DNA from: Chitinophagales bacterium
GTDB lineage: Bacteria; Bacteroidota; Bacteroidia; Chitinophagales; JAHDHT01
Assembly (NCBI GenBank): GCA_020631175.1
Contig: JAHDHT010000251.1
Location: 1-5,069 of the forward strand
Direction of reading: 5' to 3'
Length of the DNA stretch: 5,069 nt
The notes under the pieces are model-generated. The model made no database searches. It saw only the letters and a program-made list of their open reading frames with translations, and was not told the DNA's origin. Position 1 is the first letter of the stretch. Each line of letters starts with the position of its first letter. This document shows positions 1 to 5,069 of the stretch, piece after piece. The position numbers and the translations under genes are program-made.

Positions 1-1
1 T

Positions 2-1609
2 ATGTCAGTAATTCCCATGCACAAAGGCAAGCGCGTCTATTACGATTTCAAAAAAATCAAGCCCGAAGACGATACATTCGATGTAATTGTAATCGGTTCA
101 GGAATAGGAGGGATGGCTTGTGCTGCGGCATTGGCGAAAAAGAAATACCGTGTGCTCGTTCTGGAAAAACACTACATTCCGGGAGGGTTTACACATTCAT
201 ATGCAAGAAAAGGCTATCAATGGGATGCCGGTGTGCATGCAATTGGTGAGATGCAAGAGTATAAACAACCTCGAAAAGTGCTTGACTGGTTAAGCAATAA
301 TCAAATTGACATGGTGAGTCTCGGCAACCCATATGATCAGTTTATGATGCCGGATGGAAGTATGGTGAATTTCCCGGATAATTCTGCTGAGTTTGTGAAG
401 GAATTAAAAACAATGTTTCCCGAACAATCTGATGCTATTGATAAATATTTTAAAATGGTTCGGGATGCTTCAAAAACATCTTCTAAATTATTCGCTTTAA
501 AAACGATGCCCGAATGGCTCGACAAAGCCGGATCTAGAATACCGAACAGGTCAGGAAGGGACTGGTGGGCGATGACAACTACTGAAGCTTTGGATGAAGC
601 GGGCGTCGAAGGTAAATTAAGAACCTTTCTAACGGTGCACTGGGGATATGCAGGTTCTATTCCCGATGATTCAAGTTTTGGTATGCATGCATTACTGCAT
701 AAACATTTTTGGAATGGAGGCTATTATCCAAGACATGGTTCTAAAGTTTTTGCCGCTACCTTTTTAGGTAACGTAGTGGATAACGGAGGTTTAGTTTTAG
801 TGAATACACCCGTAACTAAAATAAATCTTAAAGGAAATAAAGCCACAGGCGTTACTTTGCAAGATGGCACAATCTTTAATGCGAAGTATGTAATTTCTGC
901 TGCCGGCGCTAAGAATACTATCAATAAAATGTTGCCTGAAAAATACTCAGAAACAAAATGGGGACAAAGCATAAACGATCTCGAAGACAGTCCGCCATAT
1001 ATTTGTCTCAATATGGGTTTTAAAGGAGATATAAAAAAAGCCGGCGCACGTTCGAGTAACCTATGGCTTTATGGAACATGGGACAACAACCAATATTATT
1101 GGGATATAAATGATCCGGAGGCCATTCCACATATTTTATATATTAGTTTTCCTTCTCTAAAAGACCCGGAACATAATGCAGGTCCCCATGAAAAACATAC
1201 AGGTGAATGTGTCACCTTTATCGACTGGAAAACGGTTGAAAAATGGAAGGAAAGTACTGAAGAAAACCGACCGGAAGATTATCATTCTTTCAAAGAAAAA
1301 TTAGCTGAAAGAATGATTGAAGTTATGAAAGAGAAAATTCCTGATGTTATGAAACATCTTGATTATTGGGAGCTCTCAACTCCACTAACAACAACACACT
1401 ATACCGATGCCGTTAAAGGCGCAATTTACGGTTTAGCCGTTACCCCTAAACGTTATGCCTGTAAGTCATTAAGAACAAGAACACCAATTAAACAACTTTA
1501 TTTAACCGGTGTAGATGTAGGAAGTGTTGGTGTGATAGGAGGGATGTTCGCCGGAGTACTAACAGCAGCGACTATCGAAAAATCTTTATTCAGTTTATTA
1601 ATTAGGTAA
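2..1609 (+). CDS. FAD-dependent oxidoreductase, phytoene desaturase / retinol saturase-like (CrtI/RetSat superfamily)
   Basis: This 535-residue flavoprotein has the layout of the CrtI / CrtISO / all-trans-retinol 13,14-reductase superfamily. These enzymes desaturate, isomerise or saturate conjugated polyene lipids at the membrane. Seen directly: an N-terminal Rossmann dinucleotide-binding motif GSGIGG (residues 32-37) preceded by the beta strand DVIVI; an acidic end to the second strand (VLVLEK, Glu55) that would contact the ADP ribose; PGG at 60-62; DAGVH at 75-79; GGYYPRHGS at 239-247; and a C-terminal FAD-closing segment with LTGVDVGSVGVIGG at 501-514. The PGG...DAGVH pattern and the length favour RetSat/carotenoid isomerase-like members over classical CrtI, but substrate cannot be read from sequence. 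No signal peptide is seen. The ATG is only one base from the window edge, so an upstream start cannot be excluded. The gene ends at TAA, just before a strong hairpin, and converges on the next gene. No carotenoid-pathway partner lies in the window. Confidence 0.93.
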   Translation: MSVIPMHKGKRVYYDFKKIKPEDDTFDVIVIGSGIGGMACAAALAKKKYRVLVLEKHYIPGGFTHSYARKGYQWDAGVHAIGEMQEYKQPRKVLDWLSNNQIDMVSLGNPYDQFMMPDGSMVNFPDNSAEFVKELKTMFPEQSDAIDKYFKMVRDASKTSSKLFALKTMPEWLDKAGSRIPNRSGRDWWAMTTTEALDEAGVEGKLRTFLTVHWGYAGSIPDDSSFGMHALLHKHFWNGGYYPRHGSKVFAATFLGNVVDNGGLVLVNTPVTKINLKGNKATGVTLQDGTIFNAKYVISAAGAKNTINKMLPEKYSETKWGQSINDLEDSPPYICLNMGFKGDIKKAGARSSNLWLYGTWDNNQYYWDINDPEAIPHILYISFPSLKDPEHNAGPHEKHTGECVTFIDWKTVEKWKESTEENRPEDYHSFKEKLAERMIEVMKEKIPDVMKHLDYWELSTPLTTTHYTDAVKGAIYGLAVTPKRYACKSLRTRTPIKQLYLTGVDVGSVGVIGGMFAGVLTAATIEKSLFSLLIR

Positions 1610-1622
1610 TATGTAGTAAATA

Positions 1623-1651
1623 AAATGGAGCAAAATTAATTTGCTCCATTT
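1623..1651. terminator. bidirectional intrinsic terminator hairpin between convergent genes
   Basis: There is a perfect 12-bp inverted repeat. The left arm AAATGGAGCAAA is at 1623-1634, the right arm TTTGCTCCATTT at 1640-1651, and a 5-base loop separates them. It starts 14 bases after the TAA of the oxidoreductase gene and lies 41 bases beyond the TAG of the leftward gene. The A-rich outer edge of one arm supplies a short T run at the end of the other, so the hairpin can work on either strand. The U tract is short, so efficiency is inferred. Confidence 0.8.
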
Positions 1652-1691
1652 CATACTAAACTACTATTAAAATATATTTGAAATTACTGTT

Positions 1692-3698
1692 CTAAAATGA
1701 ACCGCCATTTGCGGGGTTTGGAGCATCTGCTGTAAATGTACAACTCACAGGAACTCCAAGCACACCGTCTTCTGCGTAATTTAAAATTATGGTATAAGTA
1801 ACACCGGATGTTAATAAACTTGTATCCAATATGCCATCGTTATCAATTGCAAAAGCTGCTGTACCACCAAATATTGGAGAATCGGTAACTCCATTTTGAT
1901 TAGTACCCGGATTTAAATCCTGAATTTCACAATCATAACTTCCATCACAAATGTTTAAGGTCAACGGTGGACAAGTAATTGAAGGTATTGGAGGATCAAT
2001 AGTAACACAAAAACCATTTGGATCTGTAATAATTACATCAAATGAACAAAGCGTTGGAGGGTTTCCTTCTGTATCTCCAACCTCTACTTCAACCGTTGTT
2101 GTACCAAATGGAAAAGTTGAGCCGGATGCCAAACCGGAAACTAAGTTAAAGGTTAGCTCATTTTCAGGTTGTCCTTCTCCAATAGCTACTAAAAATTCAT
2201 CTGCAATGGTTTCTATTTCTGCTTGTGTATAGCATTGACCGCCTGTGCCGGCAAAAAGTAAATAGTAAATTCTGGTTGTGCTTGCAGTAATGCCACTAAC
2301 GGTATGCTCACCGTCATTTGTATTTGCGGCGAAAGTTTGACTTGCAGAATTCGGTGAAGGAATAAATACTATTTGATTTATGGAAGGATCACCGGCACTA
2401 CAAACTGTTTTTACAAATAAATCAAAACTCGCTGTACCGATAGTTGCTGTTGATGTAAAACCACTGGCAGTTCCACCGCCATCTGCACCGTTGTTTCCCT
2501 GGGTTCCAAAAGATGAAATGTTATCTACATCTGCGGCTAACATAAAAAGACCGGGTGCTTTACTAGTAAAATAAGCTCCGCTTGGGCCGAAATTTGGGTT
2601 CAGAGTTATAAAATTATTTGAATAAGGAATGTCATTATCTAAATTAGTGAATAATCGGTTTCCACAATCATACATATCACTACCACCATCAATGATACAA
2701 GTTCCCGTTTCTCCATCTGAAAAAAGAAAACCATTCGGAATGGTTATATCTCCATTATTCGAATTAAAATTAGAAAGTACTTCTCCTATCTGTAAATTAC
2801 TACCTAAACAGTTACTTTCTGCCATTAACTCATAATCTACTACTAAGCCTGTTTCACATTCGCTATCTGAAGTAATTTCCAAAATAATATCAGCACAATT
2901 GGTAACATTAATATCACAACTTAGATCAAATAAACAAGATGGAATAAACTCGAGAATTTCACAATCCGGACTTTCATCCGTTATATAGGTTACATTAACA
3001 GAACCATCAAAAGAATTATAAGGGCCGTATGTTATAGATCCTGTTCCAATAAGAAGGTTTCCCTCACTATCCTGCACTGGTAAAGCTCCCGAATTTACAT
3101 AGTTTACCGTAACAGTAAAGGTATCGTCTGCATTAATATCATCTGTTCCATTGTCGTTACAAACAGGATCTTCTGCAACTAATTCTAAGGTCGCTATATC
3201 ATTACACGGTTTCGGGGAGAATCCTGTAGAAGATTCACCGGTTGCCCCTACTGAACAGGAGCCCTGACAAACAGTACAATTTACGCCTTCAAAAAAGAAG
3301 CTGGAAGTGGATGCGGGCTCGGCATCCATAACAACAGAGAACTCAAAACATTGATTAGCTGTTCCTCCTGTAGCATTAACAAAAATATCATTATTAGCGA
3401 CATCACTTGGGTAAGCATAACTTAGTGTTGTTCCAACTAGCGATCCTGTCGCTACAGCTCCATTAGTAGAAGTCAAAGAAGGTGGGTCAAAAGATAGGAT
3501 GTTATTTGGGGTAAAGTCAGCACTTATTCCAGATTCCGATCCTCCTCCACCTATACAGGCTTCAATTTCAACTAAATAGTTTCCATCCTGAAGTTGAAAT
3601 GGTGAGTACATGGTAACAACAGGTGAACTGTCACAAGCAAAAATAGCGGTTGAAAAAAGTAGGTTAAAAAATAAAAAGTAAAAAAATAGTTTTTTCAT
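1692..3698 (-). CDS. secreted cysteine-rich surface-type protein with HYR-like segment
   Basis: This 668-residue protein is exported and probably acts in the periplasm or at the cell surface; its molecular function is unknown. Residues 1-21 form a classic signal peptide: MKK, then a Phe/Leu-rich core, ending STAIFA before Cys22. Cleavage by signal peptidase I after Ala21 fits. Lipoprotein processing at Cys22 is conceivable, but Phe at -2 is a poor lipobox residue. The mature part is rich in Thr, Ser, Asn, Gly and Asp and has 24 cysteines including Cys22. In order: an N-terminal region (22-165) with the cluster C141-C144-C148; a segment with PVCNDNGTDD (178-187) typical of large Bacteroidota surface proteins; an unnamed module (about 305-505); and a sequence resembling the second half of a HYR (Ig-like) domain, with SGSTFPFGTTT (525-535) and CSFDVIITD (551-559). 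The C-terminus, ending NPANGGSF, is not a recognisable type IX sorting domain. ATG at 3698 fits because it leads directly into the signal peptide. No Shine-Dalgarno sequence is present, as is usual for this phylum. Confidence 0.88.
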   Translation of the reverse strand: MKKLFFYFLFFNLLFSTAIFACDSSPVVTMYSPFQLQDGNYLVEIEACIGGGGSESGISADFTPNNILSFDPPSLTSTNGAVATGSLVGTTLSYAYPSDVANNDIFVNATGGTANQCFEFSVVMDAEPASTSSFFFEGVNCTVCQGSCSVGATGESSTGFSPKPCNDIATLELVAEDPVCNDNGTDDINADDTFTVTVNYVNSGALPVQDSEGNLLIGTGSITYGPYNSFDGSVNVTYITDESPDCEILEFIPSCLFDLSCDINVTNCADIILEITSDSECETGLVVDYELMAESNCLGSNLQIGEVLSNFNSNNGDITIPNGFLFSDGETGTCIIDGGSDMYDCGNRLFTNLDNDIPYSNNFITLNPNFGPSGAYFTSKAPGLFMLAADVDNISSFGTQGNNGADGGGTASGFTSTATIGTASFDLFVKTVCSAGDPSINQIVFIPSPNSASQTFAANTNDGEHTVSGITASTTRIYYLLFAGTGGQCYTQAEIETIADEFLVAIGEGQPENELTFNLVSGLASGSTFPFGTTTVEVEVGDTEGNPPTLCSFDVIITDPNGFCVTIDPPIPSITCPPLTLNICDGSYDCEIQDLNPGTNQNGVTDSPIFGGTAAFAIDNDGILDTSLLTSGVTYTIILNYAEDGVLGVPVSCTFTADAPNPANGGSF

Positions 3699-4186
3699 GG
3701 TTCGTAGTAGTTTAATTATTTTAGTAATGATATAGTAAAGGCATTCAATTTTTGTAGGTCTTAAAAATTGTCGAGTTATTTTATAAAATTCAAACTCAAA
3801 GAACTGTTCAATAATTTCTTACAAACAGTTACAGTAATTTTTATGGAAATTCGATTGCTTAAAACAGTGAAGTAATCATAGAAGATAATGCGGGCATAAG
3901 TTTTGTTTAGTGGTTATTTAAAAAATGATATAAAAGTTATTTACTATAAAATTGTCTAGTTTATAAGATGGGTCAGATCGTATAAAATTATTTTTTAGTA
4001 ATTGTAACTATTATATAATGTTTATTATATATATAAAGGTAATCGTATTTATAGGTCAAGCGCAAGTAATTTTGGGACTTTTTATTGTTATTTTAGGACT
4101 TTTTTAAGCAATTCCAAAATTTAGACCACTAAATTCGATTAAAACCGGGCTAAAATTGACTAATCTATTCGAAATCTCTAATTAGG
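3699..4186. other. AT-rich gene-free stretch upstream of the secreted-protein gene
   Basis: I find no credible gene here: every frame is broken into short pieces, and no tRNA or known RNA motif is visible. Composition is extreme, with only about 17-20% GC across 3900-4020. The part next to 3698 must carry the leftward promoter of the secreted-protein gene, but I cannot place a convincing Bacteroidota -33 (TTG) / -7 (TAnnTTTG) pair. The only notable structure is the 21-base-period direct repeat at 4069-4104, listed separately. The stretch ends where composition jumps to about 50% GC near 4200. Confidence 0.6.
4069..4104. repeat. two-copy direct repeat, 15 bases with 21-base period
   Basis: ATTTTGGGACTTTTT (4069-4083) recurs as ATTTTAGGACTTTTT (4090-4104) with a single difference. 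The repeat starts are 21 bases apart, close to two helical turns, so a protein binding both copies would sit on the same face of DNA. The core GGAC stands out against AT-rich surroundings, but T runs inflate apparent similarity. It may be an operator, part of a dispersed repeat, or a chance duplication. Confidence 0.5.
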
Positions 4187-4247
4187 CTAATTTTTATTTG
4201 GGCAGCGGCCGGGCTCGCGCCTCATACGCACTAAGTTTTCACACTTT

Positions 4248-4300
4248 GTTTTTAAACATTTTATCGGCTTGCCGCTGTCAGCCGCTAAAACATTAAAAAC
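4248..4300. repeat. imperfect inverted repeat, arms of about 21 bases
   Basis: The left arm is at 4248-4269 and the right arm at 4280-4300, with a 10-base loop (TGCCGCTGTC). The outer 8 bp (GTTTTTAA / TTAAAAAC) are perfect. The inner part pairs CGGCT with AGCCG and then TTTTA with TAAAA across one mismatch. About 18 pairs form overall, with two further mismatches or bulges between the inner and outer blocks. The GC-rich part lies next to the loop, and either strand would fold. Confidence 0.6.
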
Positions 4301-4422
4301 TTCAGGCTCAACCTTAGAGGGTACCGGCTTCATCCCTGCTGCATTATAATCGAGTGTAAGAAAATCGAATTTGTAACATGTAAAAAACTGAAAGGTAGTT
4401 TTAATATCAAATCCAGTTTTTT

Positions 4423-4452
4423 GTAGCACAAACAAAAGTTTGTTTGTACTAC
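4423..4452. repeat. near-perfect palindrome, 14-base arms
   Basis: The arms at 4423-4436 and 4439-4452 are inverted copies with one mismatch (C4427/A4448) around a 2-base centre. The inner 9 bp are ACAAACAAA / TTTGTTTGT and the outer 4 bp GTAG / CTAC. With almost no loop it suits dimeric protein binding or a recombination or element boundary better than an RNA hairpin. It marks the right edge of the GC-elevated island and lies 115 bases before the TM2-like gene. Confidence 0.6.
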
Positions 4453-4457
4453 TAATG

Positions 4458-4488
4458 ACTTACATCTTAGCTACTGCCTAAGATAAGT
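4458..4488. repeat. hairpin-forming inverted repeat upstream of the TM2-like gene
   Basis: TCTTAG (4465-4470) pairs with CTAAGA (4478-4483) around a 7-base loop. ACTTA (4458-4462) pairs with TAAGT (4484-4488) beyond a 2-base bulge, giving an 11-bp interrupted stem. It lacks a clear trailing T tract, so a terminator is possible but unproven. It sits only 5 bases after the preceding palindrome. Confidence 0.45.
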
Positions 4489-4567
4489 TATTTATAGCAT
4501 TTGTCAACAGCTTGATGACGAATACGCATGAGTGAACTATTTTTAAATAAATATCATTAAATAAAAT

Positions 4568-4861
4568 ATGTCAGAATCTACTACAAAAAAGGAAGTCATT
4601 GTTGTTGGTGAAAAAAAGAATATGACGATTGCAATCTTGTTATCCTTTTTCTTTGGTCCACTTGGAATGATTTACGCTTCTATTTCAGGAGCAATCTGGT
4701 GTTTTCTAATTTCGGGCGTCGCTGCTTTCTTTACTATGGGTCTTGGTCTTTTGGTTACCTGGCCTTTACAATTAATCTGGACTGCAGTAGCTGTTAATAA
4801 ACATAACACCCGGATCGCTGCAGGCATAGATGCTGCTAATACACAACTAAACAAAGCCTGA
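4568..4861 (+). CDS. small TM2-like membrane protein
   Basis: This 97-residue protein has a short charged N-terminus (1-18), then a hydrophobic block from about residue 19 to 77, and a polar tail (78-97). The block starts KKNMTIAILLSFFFGPLGMIY, resembling the first helix of TM2-domain proteins ('K..A..LA.FLG.FG.H.FY'), but the usual His-x-Phe-Tyr-Leu-Gly stretch is replaced by MIYAS (34-38). A second hydrophobic region, about 41-77, may be one re-entrant or two short helices, with TMGLGLL and TWP in the middle, ending VNKHN. No signal peptide is seen and the inner membrane is the likely location; function is unknown. The ATG at 4568 is chosen because it follows an AT-rich leader without a Shine-Dalgarno sequence, as is normal for Bacteroidota, and yields a complete family-like N-terminus. 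A weak -7-like TATTTTTA at 4538-4545 may belong to its promoter. The stop is 2 bases before the next start, so the two genes are probably co-transcribed. Confidence 0.85.
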   Translation: MSESTTKKEVIVVGEKKNMTIAILLSFFFGPLGMIYASISGAIWCFLISGVAAFFTMGLGLLVTWPLQLIWTAVAVNKHNTRIAAGIDAANTQLNKA

Positions 4862-4863
4862 AT

Positions 4864-5069
4864 ATGAGTCCGTTTAAAAAGGGGCTGCTTACTTTCTTTA
4901 CTTTTTTCCCCTTCGTATATATCATTCTTTTTTTCGGAGTATTTATCACACTGTTTATCCAACAGGATGGAAATCTCATAGCTAATGTATTCCCGGTTTT
5001 GTTTATCGTTCATTTTTTAGTGATAATTTTAATCTTTGGGTTAGTAGCATATTATGTAATGCATGCCAT
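4864..5069 (+). CDS. small hydrophobic membrane protein, 3' end beyond window
   Basis: An open frame of 68 codons starts at ATG 4864, reads MSPFKKGLLTFFTFFPFVYI and is still open at the window end. Two strongly hydrophobic segments are visible, at about residues 11-32 and 42-64, separated by a short polar linker QQDGN (33-37). The Lys pair at 5-6 before the first segment suggests a cytoplasmic N-terminus, which would make this a helical hairpin. I recognise no family. The opposite strand is also partly open here (5013-4672), but that reading is highly charged and overlaps the TM2-like gene. The close packing behind that gene and the clean membrane-protein pattern support this strand. Translational coupling is likely because only 2 bases separate the stop and start. 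Confidence 0.75.
   Translation, partial: MSPFKKGLLTFFTFFPFVYIILFFGVFITLFIQQDGNLIANVFPVLFIVHFLVIILIFGLVAYYVMHA

Larger units (their letters stand above)
4187..4452. other. GC-elevated island, possible dispersed repeat or decayed mobile element
   Basis: GC content reaches about 50% over 4201-4260 and 47% over 4261-4320, then falls to 40% over 4321-4380; the preceding DNA is near 20%. The minus strand has an 82-codon open frame from 4435 to 4187, but its only long start is TTG, lying inside an inverted repeat. Its predicted product has no signal peptide, membrane segment or domain I recognise; its C-terminal half is Lys/Arg/Pro-rich (KPIKCLKTKCENL, then RMRREPGRCPNKN). I therefore do not call it a gene. 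The island contains the inverted repeat at 4248-4300 and ends at the one at 4423-4452. Compact, GC-rich, hairpin-bearing islands in AT-rich intergenic DNA are often dispersed repeats, mobile-element remnants or structured RNAs; which of these applies is not decidable from one copy. Confidence 0.35.

Noticed and set aside
337..1011. Two minus-strand frames inside the oxidoreductase gene
   Set aside because: They are antisense to a well-supported flavoprotein with intact motifs throughout.
1951..2835. Three plus-strand frames inside the secreted-protein gene
   Set aside because: They are Ser/Pro/Val-rich antisense shadows of the Thr/Asn/Gly-rich minus-strand gene, with no independent start signals.
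3802..3830. AACTGTT / AACAGTT inverted pair
   Set aside because: Only 7 bp with a 15-base loop in AT-rich DNA; easily expected by chance.
4187..4435. Minus-strand 82-codon frame in the GC-elevated island
   Set aside because: The start is TTG inside a palindrome, the first internal ATG is at codon 35, and composition is skewed by the GC island. No recognisable domain or leader is present. Described as part of the island instead of as a gene.
4503..4519. GTCA...TGAC dyad in the leader of the TM2-like gene
   Set aside because: Only 4 bp per outer arm; not distinguishable from chance.
4512..4545. Possible promoter for the TM2-like gene (TTG at 4512-4514, TATTTTTA at 4538-4545)
   Set aside because: The -7 element differs from TAnnTTTG and the 23-base spacing is longer than usual, so it is too weak to list as a feature.
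4672..5013. Minus-strand 113-codon frame over the membrane-protein operon
   Set aside because: It is the antisense shadow of two hydrophobic plus-strand genes that have better starts, spacing and membrane-segment patterns.

Overview
The window looks like chromosomal DNA from a member of the Bacteroidota, probably an environmental or marine Saprospiria- or Flavobacteriia-like lineage. This rests on four things: low GC, AT-rich leaders without Shine-Dalgarno sequences, a large secreted Thr/Ser/Asn/Cys-rich surface-type protein with a HYR-like segment, and a retinol-saturase/phytoene-desaturase-like flavoprotein. No RNA gene, CRISPR array, integrase or transposase was seen.

Layout. Positions 2-1609 (+) encode a 535-residue FAD-dependent oxidoreductase of the CrtI / carotenoid isomerase / RetSat superfamily. 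Its start codon is almost at the window edge. It converges on a 668-residue secreted protein read leftwards (1692-3698, -). The 82 bases between them hold a perfect 12-bp hairpin that probably terminates both transcripts. The secreted protein has a signal peptide, 24 cysteines, a 'CNDNGT' surface-protein segment, a central module of about 200 residues that I cannot name, and a half HYR domain. It lacks a recognisable type IX secretion C-terminal sorting domain.

Positions 3699-4567 (869 bases) hold no convincing gene. The first part is extremely AT-rich (about 17-20% GC around 3900-4020). It then switches abruptly, at about 4200, to a segment near 50% GC. The region carries a 21-bp-period direct repeat (4069-4104) and three inverted repeats (4248-4300, 4423-4452, 4458-4488). 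This is the least explained part of the window, and may be a dispersed repeat, a decayed mobile element or a structured RNA.

Positions 4568-5069 (+) hold a small two-gene membrane-protein operon: a 97-residue TM2-like protein, followed 2 bases later by a second hydrophobic protein that runs off the right edge. The three coding blocks show no obvious shared pathway. I see no clear new defence or mobile system here; the best leads are the structured intergenic island and the unnamed module of the secreted protein.
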